Shown: positions 11,454 to 23,600 of the stretch, one piece after another | Layout of the letters: each line of letters starts with the position of its first letter | Numbering within the stretch: position 1 is the first letter of the stretch | DNA from: Gnetum montanum | Taxonomy: Eukaryota > Streptophyta > Gnetopsida > Gnetales > Gnetaceae | Assembly (NCBI GenBank): GCA_015680685.1 | Contig: MNCI01006092.1 | Span: 349,657-413,656, forward strand | DNA: 64,000 bases | Direction of reading: 5' to 3' | Notes under the pieces: model-generated | What the model saw: only the letters and a program-made list of their open reading frames with translations | Told to the model about the DNA's origin: nothing | Databases searched by the model: none | Program-made: the position numbers and the translations under genes

Positions 11454-14191
11454 ATGGCCCAAAAAAGAGAAGCACAAGAAGAACCTTTGTAGTGTGTAGC
11501 CAAATGCCGATGAGGTGGTCGGGGCCAGTAAGACAAGCAAGTAGAGCATGAGGAGTAAGAAGCCCAATCCTTCAGAATCCATCAAGAGGCTCTTGTTATT
11601 GGGTAGTCAGTCCAAGGAGAGGTTGCGGAACCCTAAGCTTCTACGTAGGGATAATGTCTCACATTTTCCATGGAATGCCTTGAAGTAATTCATGAAAAAT
11701 CCATGCTAATCATAGTCATCATGGAGATGAACTTCAGTGCATTTATGGAGTTTGCTCTAGAAGCAATTTGGATGCAACTTCAGGCATCACCTTTGTGACC
11801 TATTCTTGCAAACAGTGGCGAGTGGTAGCTTGGTGAAACATATCAGTTCTAGCACAATAAAGATGAAGGCACAACTATCAACATTTTTGGAGTCAATTTT
11901 TAATTTTTAGTCAAAGCTATCATCAAGGCTCTAAATCTACCAAATGAAGGAGATAAGTTAGCCTATTTGTCTACAAGATCTGACCTCAACATGAGAAAGC
12001 TATGCTTAAGGGGGAAGTACTGTAAGGATGAAAACACATATAATGAATTGACTTTGGTGGAGAGAACCTATTTAAAGATAAGAAAATACCATCTCTTCAT
12101 CACTAAAGGGCTCAACCAAATCTTCACCTATGTAGCTAGGGGAAGTGCCATCCTGATGGATATGTATGCAGCCAACCTTTCCCAATTATACTGCATAGAG
12201 ATTTAAAGGCAATTTGAGGAGAAAAAGGTAGGGAATCCAATACTTTCATTTCCTTACCTAATCAGAAAGTTATGCAAGCATGTTGAAATCTTGGGGGTAC
12301 ATAAATTACATCCCCGAGAAGGCTCAAAATGCTTGCTTCGCAGAGTTGCTTAAAGCAACAACACTAAGAAAAGACCTTGGTGAGGAGAAAGAATCGAAAA
12401 AGAAAGTAGAACTAGAGAAAGAAGTTGAACAAGAGCCTGAATAGCATTGTGAGCCACAAGTTACACCTCTGTCACTAGAAGACTATAGGTTAGCAATAAT
12501 CAATTTGCAAAAAGTTGCCAAAACACTGAGTTGGGAAAGCAGAGAGGAATCTAGCCTCTTTAGAGTGATCAATGATGGCATGCAATCCATTATTTCAGCT
12601 AATCCAATGAGGGGGTAGATCTCATTACAATCAAGAGGAGAATCCCAATGGTCTAGATAAATATCTGGTAGTGCCACACACTTCCAAGTGATGCTTGAAA
12701 TGGGAGAAGGTGCTATAGTAGTGGTAATGCAACATTAGGATGCAATAGGTATAGCAGAAGTGATTACTAATCATATGAAAGAATCATTTAATATGTCTAT
12801 TGTGCTCCTAGTAGATCTAAATGGGGCCAGAGATTCACAAATGCTCACTAGGACTTCAATGTCTCCTATGACACATGAGGATTTTTTAGATCAACTATTG
12901 CAGATAGGGTAAGTGATGATCATCTTGTTTAACATTCCTAGTGATGTCATTATAGGCCAATCAAATTGCATAGACACTAAAGGAAATCTGGTCATGGATG
13001 AAGTTAGGGTGGAACATGTAGAAGTGGAGGTGTAATGTTTGCAATAAGAGTTTTCCACCTTGAGAGTTGAATGATGGGATCTTGCTCGATTTATTATGCC
13101 TAACTAGCTAGAGTAATTCATAACAAAGCAACTCAAAAAACTGATGAAGGTAACCATAGTTACTAAGCAAGAAAAGGAGAAGGCAACTTGGAATGCCTTT
13201 GTTGATGATGCACATTCTTATGCTCATAAAAAGGCATTCACCGCCATGTAGGAAAAAAACAAACAGCTCATAGTAGAAAGCTCTGGGTTGACCACCATTG
13301 AAAAATAAAAAACATATTTTGGAAGAAAGCATCCATTAGTTAAGAAAAAAATTGATGAGGGCCAACCAAGATATTAGTAGATTGGCCAAGGAAAATAAAA
13401 CCCCCTCAATGAAGGAGGTCTATGCCATTTGACAAAAGTTAGCAATTGAAATAAGCATGTGGTAGAATGAGGCCAAGAAGCATGAAAAGCTAAAAGAGCA
13501 CTTCCATGACTAGGTAGACATGTAGAAAAAAATAAATAAAAAAGAAATCCAAATGGCCAAAGATCACATTGGGTCCATGTCAACACAAAATCTTGAATGG
13601 TAGTCAATTTTGGATAGCTATGCACTAGTCCAACAAGTAGAGGTGAAAAATAAAGACCTACAAATCAAAGACTTGAAAGAATACATGGTGTTGGCTAACC
13701 TTAGATATGTCAACCTTGCCATGTTAATAGTAGCTCAGCCTAGAAGTGAGTTAGAAAAACATGTGACAATCATTTATGTCCTATATGAGAAAGAGTTTGC
13801 AGATAGAAAACTCGCTTTGCAGAAACTTCACATAGCAAACTCAAAACTTGAGGTGGTTAAATCCCACTACCATGGATAAAAGGATGTTGCTTCAAACCTA
13901 GCCAAGAGACTCACAGATTATCATGAATTCAAAGAAAATGCTAGGGCATTTGAAGAAGAGCGATGGTAGTTTATGGCTTGGTACATAAAGGCCAACAAAA
14001 TGTTTCCGTAGCTACCATGCCCTTGAGATGTATCAACACTAGCACACATTAGTTTAGTAGCCTGAATGGTATAGGATCCATGAATAGAAGAAGAAAAGTT
14101 ACAAGTGCTCCTTAACCATTACCAATTTTAGAAGCTTGGCGATAAAGGGAAGCAATCGATGGAGGAGCCACCACCTCTAGGAACTACATGA
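11454..14191 (+). pseudogene. ORF2 of element B: plant-transposon-protein-like domain plus coiled-coil tail
   Basis: ATG at 11454 (MAQKREAQEEP) is in frame with the longest N-terminal open part (11967-12206, TRSDLNMRKLCLRGKYC...). Then comes a block GNPILSFPYLIRKLCKHV near 12230-12290, whose general pattern matches putative plant transposon protein domains. The second half (about 12350-14190) is rich in Glu, Lys, Gln and Leu and reads as a long helical or coiled-coil region, for example KNKDLQIKDLKEYMVLANLR at 13640-13700. The frame changes at least once and ends with TGA at 14189-14191. It sits between the spacer and the polypurine tract, where some plant Ty3/gypsy elements carry extra ORFs. 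The function is not known. Confidence 0.6.
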
Positions 14192-14370
14192 GCTTTCATG
14201 ATTTTATGTCTTGTAGTATTGTGTCCTAATTTTTGTAATGTACCATTGTAGCATGTATAGGTTTATTTATTTATTTATCTAAGTCAGTCAATAATTCCAT
14301 ACCCTCCCAACAATATTTTGTAACAAATTTGTTCCTCATTTTGTTTAACTTAAGGACAAGTTTTAATTTA

Positions 14371-14382
14371 GTTGTGGGGGTA
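14371..14382 (+). other. Polypurine tract of element B
   Basis: GTTGTGGGGGTA immediately precedes the 3-prime LTR start at 14383, the expected place for second-strand priming. The same place in element C reads GTCATCAAGGTA and is decayed. Confidence 0.6.
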
Positions 14383-15255
14383 TGATGAGTCATTATTATA
14401 TCAGTCTTGATATTGAATACTTGATATTGAGGCTCTGATATCAGATACATGATATTGTATTCCAAGAAATGATGTTGGATATCCAATATCATCTCTTCGT
14501 GCTAGCCTATAAATACAACACTTGGATGCATAGTTGGGACATAGTTTTAGTTTTTAGTTTTTGATAGTCTTCCTTAGATTTCTGAATTCAAGTCCTATTA
14601 TTCCCATTGCATGCTTGTAATGTAATGTTTGTAATCATATGACATCTTTGTTTGAGTGTGTTGTACTTGGATATGTTACATGATTGGAAGTAAAGATTGA
14701 GAATAATTCTATCATTGCTACATTCACTTAGATTTATTATTGATTTAATTATTTACTATTTTCTTTAGTTAATTTTTTCATTTATTGCTATTTACTATTC
14801 TTGTCATTAAGTGGAATGAGTACAACTTAATCACAAGCATTTAAGTATAAGTACTTGGTAACCCAACAGTGTATCATTTGGCACATTTAGTGACGTATGC
14901 TTGGCAATCCTAGTGGTAGTTATATGAAGCCCAAGGTGTTTATAGACAGTTGGGAATGGATACTCATCACACGTAGGCTAGTTTAGATCTCATTTTCCAT
15001 TTTTCATTAGCTTAATTAATTTATCTTTTTATCGTCATTAGTAGTAGCATAGGACTAGACAACATCATATGCCTCACTTTGGACTAAGCCATACATGACA
15101 AAGTTACCACTTGTCCAAGTGGAAAGACAACAAACTATGATCAAAGAATAATGATTTAGATTCACAACTAGTTCCATCTACAAAATTCAACCAAATCGTG
15201 CATGAATGCTTGTGATTCGTATGGTTGGACATAGGGGGTACCTCACCACTCATCA
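14383..15255 (+). repeat. 3-prime LTR of element B
   Basis: Matches 6164-7030 along its length, with TATA box at 14508-14515 and the terminal CCACTCATCA. It is followed by GCTAT, the right copy of the target duplication. Confidence 0.9.
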
Positions 15256-15800
15256 GCTATACAAAAACTTTATAAAGAGATATGTATTCAATTTACAAAT
15301 TGGTAAGAAAAATTTTTATTTAATAGTTTTGTTGGTATTAAATAAGGATGTCTTCATTATTCTACTTTATTTAGGTTTTTTATTGATCATTTTCATTCTC
15401 TTAGCATGGATATTGCTAGTTTTACTCCAAGAGGAAAATTTTGCTTATGTGGTAACTTTAATGCTAGTATTAGTTCTAATCAAATTCTTGTTACTTATTG
15501 GACTCGTCAAAGATTTTTAGAATATAATCTCTAGAGATAAACAATTTAATCATAGAGGAAAATATTTATTAGATTGACGAGAATGACTAGATTTATTAGT
15601 TCTAAATGATACTAATAAATATCAAAAAATATGCAACTTTATTTTTATAGGACCACAAGGTAACTCTAGTATTGATTTTATTCTTTTTATCATAGAGAAT
15701 ATTAGTAGCATAAAATGTTTTGAAGTAAGCAAAGAAATAATAGAAACTTGTCATTCTCCTTTATACTTCATGTTATTATCAAATACCCACCATATTAGAT
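15256..15800 (+). pseudogene. LINE-like endonuclease domain relic
   Basis: Two frame-shifted stretches read as pieces of the apurinic endonuclease domain of plant L1-type LINEs: RGKFCLCGNFNASISSNQ (about 15430-15490), where LINEs have GDFNA, and FIGPQGNSSIDFILFIIENI followed by SKEIIETCHSPL (about 15640-15760), where LINEs have a GxSxIDY...SDHxPL pattern. The catalytic Asp of GDFN is now Asn and the SDH triad position reads TCH, so it is dead. The upstream end is cut by element B. Confidence 0.45.
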
Positions 15801-17129
15801 ATTAGAGATTTATATTGTATTGTTCTAAAATATGGTATATAATCTAATAAAAGCTTTTACATGATCTTTCTTGGTATATTAAAAAAATCTTTCTGGCTTT
15901 TCACATAAATTATTTGTTAGGTATTAAGTCCCCATGATAATATAACTAGGGAAGTAGTAAAGAAAATATAGTTCAATGATTCTTCCATTGAACTTTCCAT
16001 ATACTTTTTGGGAACTAGATTTATTTCAAATTTTTGAATTGAATGAAAGCAATTACTTTTCATGTTAGGAAACTTTTAGCATCTTCATGATATTATATAA
16101 ATAGTAGTTATCTTTGGCTATTGATTTAATAAATAAAGTTTCCATGCCAAAATGGCACTCTTGCAAGATCCCAGAAAAATGTATCATTTCCTTCTCTACT
16201 AAAATCAAAATAGTTATCCAATGTTGTAAAGTGAAAGTTAACAAGGAATGAATTTTGAACATCCCTAATAAGAATATCATAGTGACAAATCTTTAAAATC
16301 TGGGTAGTATTGGGAATGAGTCTTAAAAGATTAGATCCAATTTCCAATTATTGTTCTAAATTCTATTTAATGAAATTGGAATTTTAATTTTTTTGTTACA
16401 TTAGAAGTGAATTAGAGGTTTCAAGCATTTCTTTTAGATAATTTTACAAAATTAGTTCCACTCTTAGATAACCCAAAGCCATTGGTGCTATAGTAATTGT
16501 AGTAATTTTCTTTTAGTATATACTTAGTCATATACTATTATTTACTTAGAGTAATTGTGTTAGGTTATCAAAAGAACTTAACAAAATTCCTTCCCCAATA
16601 ACTAATTAGCATGGATTTTATATTATGTTATGTATTTTTTTCTTATAATCATGTCATCTTTGTTTATATAAATTTAAATCCCATCTTTAAATATGAAATT
16701 ATTTTTGCATAACATTGATGTAACTTTCTTAGATTCTAATTAAAAAGCATGCTTCTAATAAAATCAAGCTTGAAAGGCTTTGGTCTTCATTGGCTTGCAA
16801 TGAAAACATTGTATAGATTTTCAATTATCTTTTATAAGTTATAATTATGGTAACTCTTATTAAATAGCTTCAACAAAATCACATATCATTATGATTCTTA
16901 TTACTAACTAATATAATTCATGCTTCCAAAAAGTAAGCAATTAAAAGGATAACATTTCTCTTCATCATAATGTGAAGAAAAATCTCTCTTTGCAATTGAA
17001 AGACTTGCTAATGTAATCTTGGTTTATCTTATACTACTATGTTAATGCATATAATAAAAATAATCATAAATGTTGATTAATTTTGTATGTTAAATATGAT
17101 AATAATGGAAAAAATTATTAGAGTTGTAA
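15801..17129. other. Unassigned AT-rich stretch
   Basis: No domain recognised. A minus-strand open frame at 16347-16126 (73 codons, with a segment SREGNDTFFWDLARVPFWHG) is short and matches nothing I can name. The stretch may hold further LINE remnants. Confidence 0.3.
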
Positions 17130-17134
17130 ACATC

Positions 17135-18164
17135 TATTAGAATATCATCTTAAGTCAAGATACAATCATTAGTTTCTTAACTTAATCCATAAGGAGTATG
17201 AAAGGTTACAAAAGTTTACCAAAAGTTATAACTTGTTACAAAGTATAAAATAATCTTAGTTCATACTTTGTAAGTATGAATAACAATGGAAAAAGATATA
17301 TAGAGTTATGTGAATCAACAAGAAAGAAAGCAGTATTGGAACAACAACTATGGAAAGCATTCATAAGTCAAAAGATTACAAATTATAGTGATTTTTAAAA
17401 GTATGAATGGGGAAGGCTTCAAGTTGTAAGCACAAGAAAGAGCAAAAGAAAAAAAAAAGTCTCAGTCCTACCAAATGGTATCCAAGGGAGACATAAGTAA
17501 GAGAAGTTGAAGTCCTAGATATGCCTAGGATTAAAAGATAGGCTAGTACATCACAGACCTAATAAATCTAACATAGTGAGTTGAATTAAGTGTCATGAAG
17601 GCTATGTAAGGGAGAAGGATAGGCTTTAGTAAGGTAGTAGTCCATCAATAGTCATAGAGAAATTAACCTAACTTAGTGGTGGATCATTGAAGGAGTCCAA
17701 AGTAACCTGGCTCGCATAGGGCTAAGGATATTAATTTATCAATAAGAATCATAACTGTACCATGAGTTCACAATGCAAAACAAGGTGCAATACCAAAAGA
17801 ACATGTACTACTAGAGCATGAGCAACATCACTAAAATGCAAGAATTAGTATACTTGAATCTAGAATAACAACAAATCCAAAGATGATGTGATGATATGCC
17901 AAAACCAAAAATAATACTTGTAATAGACTATCTACAATAACTTATGACCAGTACTAAGTTATGAATCAAATCAATGTGACTTTGTTCATTGTAAGAGGAT
18001 TTGTCAATAGTCAAAGTAGAAAGACTTAATAATACTCATAACTATAGAAAGAATTATGAATCACAATTATCTTAAAGTTCAAAGTTATGATCTTACTTCT
18101 TACTTATTAGATCTTGATGTATTAGAGTTACAAAAGTGAAAGACATTAAACCAAAACTCTATCA
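17135..18164 (+). repeat. Left LTR of element D
   Basis: Starts TATTAGAATAT (terminal TG mutated to TA) and ends CTCTATCA. The long match to the right LTR includes ACAATCATTAGTTTCTTA and AGTATGAATAA(C/G)AATGGAA. Confidence 0.85.
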
Positions 18165-18176
18165 TGATATTGAAGC
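18165..18176 (+). other. Primer-binding site of element D (initiator tRNA-Met type)
   Basis: TGATATTGAAGC aligns with the usual TGGTATCAGAGC; the four differences are all transitions. It directly follows the left LTR. Confidence 0.6.
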
Positions 18177-19901
18177 TAATAAAAAGTGGAAGAAAGAATT
18201 AAAAGATTGCAATGTTAGATATTCGACACCATAAAGATCTTAGTTAGATAAACTAGGTTTATAGGAAGCTTACAAAGGTGATAAAAGCAAAGGAGAAGTT
18301 GAATGAAGATATTATGATGGTGATTTTAGATAATTATGGAGGACCTATGTGAAGATCCTAAGAAGCTACTAAGACTTTAATGTTGAAATGATCTTGAAGT
18401 TTTACTATAAATCCAACTTAAAAGTGTAATGCCAAGGGAGGCAACATTTCAAAAAATAACTACAAGAAAATTATGGTGGTAACCATAGCTAAAAGATAAA
18501 ATAGACTTAAGAATAATCATAAGGTATAATAAGGAGGATTATGGATAATCCTAATTCGACATAAAAAGAAGATTAGTCAAGAAAGAAACAAGATACCAAA
18601 AAGTTGTATAAAACTTAAGGTCCTGACTTGTAGTTATGGATACTAATCTATATCATTTTCCTACTTGATGATATGCACATCAAGAAAGGATTCATAGTTG
18701 TTCTTGGTTGTAGGAAAGAGAATTAATTGCTAAATACACAAAGGAAATGTTAAAAAAAGGATATGTCAATGAATAGTTTTCTTTCTAAAAGAGGAAGTTC
18801 GTACAACATGTTAAGGGAAGAATAGAAAGTAGTAAGATAAAAGTAGTCAAACCATAATTAGTTACTAAAATGAGAAAGAGATATGATAAGTTGCCCCCAA
18901 TATTTTTAATGTGTATGAAACTAGAAATGATATCAATCATGATGCCATTTGTGCAAAGTTTTGGCTCAAGTTCCAAGGCAAAAATTTCTCTCTAAAACTA
19001 GAAATTGGTACCACATGTTAAGTAAAGAATAAAAGTAGTAAGATAAAGGCAATCAAACCATGATTAATTACTGAAATAAGAACTAGTTATTATAAGTTAC
19101 CCCCAATATTTTAATGTGTATAAAACTAGAAATGATGTCAATCATGATTCCATTTCATGTAAAGTTTTCACATCATTTCCAATGCAAAGACTTTTCAATT
19201 AAGATCCAAAAAGAAAATGAAAAAAAAAGAACTTTATCTTTAAGGCTATGTAGCTTATGACATGAAATATAGATCCCACTATATGCTAATAATAAGTCTT
19301 GTTCCATAAACAACAAGCAAATATGGAGGATAACAAAGTACACTAAGGATGAAAACTTGTCCTCCATATTACAATAAGTAGAGAAGATGAAAATATATCA
19401 AGGAAGTACCTAGTTATCAAAATCAAACTATGATATGATGTGACCATGTGAAATAAGATCATTATGAAGGTTGCGTGTTAAAAGCTTTGTGCCCTTGTCT
19501 AGGGAACTTAGATGGAAACATTAATCAGATATCATTTCATGCATTTTAGTGACACAAATTTCAAGGAGATTTATCAACATAATGAATTCATCATAGTAAT
19601 TCATCCTTAGAAATTCTTCAAGTTCATAATATTGTTCCAAATTAGAAGATACTTGTAACTAGATATTACAAAGAAAAGGCTAAGGAATACACTAGAAGCA
19701 TTATGAGTGAAGAGGTAAAAAGGAAATTGTAACCAACTAAACATTGTAGAATGAATGATCATCATGTTTCCAAATTCACAAGGGAAGGAAAGAAAGAGAA
19801 ATTGTTAAGTATAAAAATTTTTCAAAGTAAGAATGTATTTAACCACTCTTAAATTTGCTGATATGAAAGACCAACTTAAGAAACTAATGCTTAAAGAGTT
19901 G
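18177..19901 (+). other. Internal region of element D, non-coding, with a 210-base tandem duplication
   Basis: No gag, protease, RT or integrase in any frame. Around 18781-19195 a unit of roughly 210 bases occurs twice in tandem; both copies contain AAGTAGTAAGATAAA, then GTTNCCCCCAATATTT and ACTAGAAATGATNTCAATCATGAT (compare 18830-18935 with 19035-19155). Nothing else recognised. Confidence 0.7.
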
Positions 19902-20955
19902 TGTTAAAATATACTCTTAATTCAAAATACAATCATTAGTTTCTTACATTAATTTATAAGGAATTATGAAAGGTTATGATAGTTTACCAAAAGTGATAAC
20001 TCTTTATGAAGTATAAAGGAATCCAAGTTCACACTTTGCAAGTATGAATAAGAATGGAACAAGAGATATAGAGTTATGCAAATCAACAAGAAGAGAAGTA
20101 GCATTAGAAAAAAAAACTATAAAAAGAATTCGTAAGCCAAAAGGTTATGAAAGGTGTGATTCATAAAAGTATAAATGAAGCAAGCTTCAAGATGTAAGTA
20201 TAAGAATTAGTAGAAGAAAGGACTTCTTGATCCTATCAAATAGTACCCAAGGGAGATGTAAGTAAGATAAGCAGAAGTCCTAGATATGCCTAATACCAAA
20301 AGGTAGACTAGTGCATCATAGACCAAAGGAATTCAACATAGTGAGCCAAATTAAGGATGTCACAACAAGAAGTAGCTATAAATGCTATGTGAGGGAGAAG
20401 GATAGGCTAAAATGAGGTAGCAATACATTAGTTATCATAGAGTAGCTAATCCAACTTAGCAATGGATAGTTGAAGTCCAAAGTTGCCTAGTTCACATAAG
20501 ATTGAGGATATTAATTTACCAATGAGCATCTTAAGTATGCCATGAACCAATAATGTAAAACAAGGTGTAGCACCAAAAGAAGATGCATTGCCAAGGAAGA
20601 GCAACACTACTAAAACACAAGAATTACTTATAAATTTAGCATAGCTAAATTTGGAATAACAAGAAGTACAAAGATGATGTGACATGATTCCAAAACTAAA
20701 AATAATACTTGTTATGGACTATCTATGATAGCTTATGAATAGTACTAAGTTACATATAAGATCAACATGACTCTATTCTTCATAAGAGGATTCATTAGCA
20801 GTCAAATTAGTAGGACTTAAAATACTCATAACTATAGAAATAATTATGAAGCATAATTATCTTAAAGTGAAGAGTTATGATCTTACTTTTTACTCATCAA
20901 ATCTTGGTATATTAGAGTTACCAAAAGTGGAAGGCATTAAATCGAAACCCTAACA
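19902..20955 (+). repeat. Right LTR of element D
   Basis: Starts TGTTAAAATATACTCTTAA and ends GAAACCCTAACA, then the duplication ACATC. It differs from the left LTR by many substitutions and small indels, so the insertion is old. Confidence 0.85.
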
Positions 20956-20960
20956 ACATC

Positions 20961-21884
20961 ACAAATTAAGCTAAAGAAACCACATTAGTATTGAACATGT
21001 CTAAGGATTGTAAATAGCTTAATTATAAATTAATTTCACAAAGATCCATTAACATAGCATACATAATAAGATAGTAAAAATAATAGTGACATCGTAAAAA
21101 AGAAAATATCAAAATTACTAAAATGCAAAAACTATATAGATAGAAAATATACCCAAAATTTTGGATTAGTTCATATAGTGTAGGGGTTGAATAGTTCAAG
21201 ATAATGTGCACTTGAAACTATTGATGCAAAGGCCATGAAAATTCCAACATAAATTTAATGTTAAAAAATATAATAAAAATAGGAATTCATGTAAAGAAAT
21301 AACATAGTAAACAAGTTGCATGTCTAACCAAGGTTATTGGCAAATTGTTACTTATTAGTTAGTACATTGACAACTAGTTAAAATGCTTTTTAAAATGTTA
21401 TCTTAATTATGATGTCTTTATGTGTTTAAATTAAAGTTTTCATTATGTATTTGTTCAATCATCTTCATGTACATTAAATGATAACTTCTTTGAAGCACTT
21501 CCTTTTAGTGTCATATTTATCTTGGAAGAACTAATTTGACTAATTTATCTTGGAAGAACTAATTTGACTAATCTCTTTGGACTCTACAACCTATTCTGCA
21601 TTTTAGAGAACTCATATCTTTCCTCTAAATATGTAATAATTTTTATAATGTAATTACACTTTGATTCTTAATAGACATCTTTGAAATAAATCTATAAAAT
21701 ATGACCTCTAAATTCCCAATTCTCTTTCTGAGCTCATTATCCATTTTCATTACATTAGCATTGCTTACTTGTTCTTGTTCATCATCATCTATAATTTCTT
21801 TATGTGTTTGTGATTCTACAATAACATTTCTAATATAATAATATTTATGGTTTGCTATAACATTTTCATGGGTAGTACTAAATT
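20961..21884. other. Unassigned AT-rich stretch with a perfect 28-base tandem repeat
   Basis: Two identical 28-base units lie at 21515-21542 and 21543-21570 (start ATTTATCTTGGAAGAAC). No gene is seen in the rest. Confidence 0.5.
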
Positions 21885-22600
21885 ATTGTGATGACAATTG
21901 ACAAGAGGTTAGTATGCCCCATGCTCAATCATACACATCATAAGTGTTACAAGTGACCTTATCATAATATGTGGATGGACTTAGTATGGCTTCTAAATAA
22001 TTGAGAGTTGATCATGGATCATTTTCTTTCTAATTGGGTTAGTTATAGTTTTAAGGTGTATGGTTTAACCCAAGATGAGGCATATGATATGATATTATTT
22101 AGCCATTAAAAAAGGTAAAGTATAAAAATTAAGTACTAATCTAATTAACAAAAAGATAATTTCCTAATATATCCTAAGGTGATGAGTGTCTAATCCGACT
22201 TACTATACATGTTTTGAATGCACACATCTACTAGTAGTAGTACTAAACAATATCCTATTGGACTAACCAAGAAATAATATTATATGGACTATTAAACAAA
22301 CATGTGTTCACACTTGAGATGGTACTACTTATTTTTCCATATCTAACATATGTTGGAAAGTAAATATTAAGCTATGGGCATAAGAATATAATGAACATAT
22401 GAAAGTAAAGGTTGAAAAGTAAAATCTATTCTAAGCTAGAATGTTGTAATGATGAGCAATAATATTGGTCTTTATTACTGATTATGCAAAGTGTCTAGGT
22501 ACAATATACTCAAATAAAGATGTCATACAATTAATTCAAACCACACTATAGGCACTCACTAATTGTTACAAAAATCATAGAATAAAAATGCAAGAGTCTA
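21885..22600 (-). repeat. Divergent LTR remnant of the A/B/C family
   Basis: Collinear with the LTR of element A (5236 onwards): ATGAGGCATATGAT near 22077, CCTAAGGTGATG near 22181, ATACATGTTTT near 22205, and the block around GCAAAGTGTCTAGGTAC near 22487 fall in the same order and spacing. No primer-binding site lies beyond the inner end, so it is a solo LTR or an isolated end. Clearly more diverged than the LTRs of A, B and C. Confidence 0.6.
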
Positions 22601-22654
22601 CCTATAGTTATGATAAAAAGGTGCATTAAATATAGTAGATGGATAATATTTATT

Positions 22655-23600
22655 AATAATTAAGAACTTAGAAAGAAGGGAGGATGAATAAGTTCCATCT
22701 TAGGAATAGCCAAATATGAAATTCAATAATAATAAATGCACACATACAAACTACATGGTTCCCCAATTTTAATTGTCCTCATTCATAGGGTAGTATCATG
22801 CACACCTCTAGATATGTTTCTTTTAAAATGAGATTTCAAGGGCATCAAAACCTTTACATACCCTCAATATAACTGATTCGTAAGTCCAAGCTTGGGGGTT
22901 TAGCCCAACCTCAACATACAAGTGTAATCTCTCTCAAGAAATCCACATAATATCTTGGGGAAAAAAGAAAATAAAATATAAATAAAGGAAAGTGAACCCA
23001 CTACAAATTCCTTGCATTAGGTACATGAAAGAAGAATGCTACAACATACATCAAATAATGAAGATGAAATTCCAAATTGTAGCTTTATTTCCCAATGAGC
23101 TTGATGTTAATTACTTACAAAATTAGAATTTCCTTGGGCTTCTAACCCTTAATTTCTTAAAAATTTTCTTGAAAAATAATCAGTACAACCCTAGCTAATG
23201 ATTATTTGAGTTGTGTAATATGATTGAAGACATATATGTTTGAGATGGAAGTCATTTAAGAAAACTAGCTCTGTGGGAAAGTAGATGTCTTTCTCTACAT
23301 TCAAAGTTTCAAGTTAGATAGCATCGTTTGAGAGTAAACATCTATTATTCAAGTTCCCACTTTTAGGAGAGACATTTACTTTTGGATGAAAATGTCTACT
23401 ATGTAGGATGAAATTCTTCTTATTGATGTAGACATCTTTTGTATAACTAGAACTTTCTAGAAAGATGTCTACTTGGAAGATCAAGTAGACATCTTTCTAA
23501 CCCTTGGAAAAAATATCTACTCAACTTGACGTTGATCTAATCTTATTTTGTTCATGATTAAATCCTAAAAAATGCAAACTAACACGTACAAGTACAGGGT
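22655..23600 (-). repeat. Divergent LTR remnant of the element E (copia) family
   Basis: Matches the LTRs of element E: GATGAATAAGTTCC near 22690, TACATGGTTCCCCAATTTT near 22752, then a tract of alternating AGATGTCT and AGACATCT (about 23280-23510), as in the E LTRs. Ends are eroded. No internal element sequence is attached. Confidence 0.6.

Larger units (their letters stand above)
6164..15255 (+). mobile_element. Element B: Ty3/gypsy element with gag and ORF2, without pol
   Basis: Two LTRs of 867 and 873 bases bound it, both starting TGATGAGTCAT and ending ACTCATCA. The flanks are CCTAT (6159-6163) and GCTAT (15256-15260), a target duplication with one mismatch. Internal order: primer-binding site, gag, non-coding spacer, ORF2, polypurine tract. 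Protease, RT, RNase H and integrase are absent, so it would have needed proteins in trans, possibly from element C relatives. The LTRs differ by roughly one base in ten in the first 250 bases by eye, so the insertion is old. Confidence 0.85.
17135..20955 (+). mobile_element. Element D: non-coding LTR retrotransposon (LARD/TRIM-like)
   Basis: Two direct repeats of about 1.03 and 1.05 kb, at 17135-18164 and 19902-20955, flank an internal region of about 1.74 kb. The flanking 5 bases are identical: ACATC at 17130-17134 and at 20956-20960. A degraded initiator-Met primer-binding site follows the left LTR. No gag or pol is visible in the internal region on either strand, so the element must have moved with foreign proteins. 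The Met-type primer site and LTR start TGTTA suggest Ty1/copia ancestry, but without pol that is only a guess. Confidence 0.85.

Noticed and set aside
6159-15260. Perfect target duplication for element B
   Set aside because: Flanks are CCTAT and GCTAT, one mismatch, so only a near match is claimed.
16126-16347. Minus-strand frame of 73 codons that looks protein-like (FFWDLARVPFWHGNF)
   Set aside because: No family recognised, no context, too short; reported only as a remark in the unassigned stretch.
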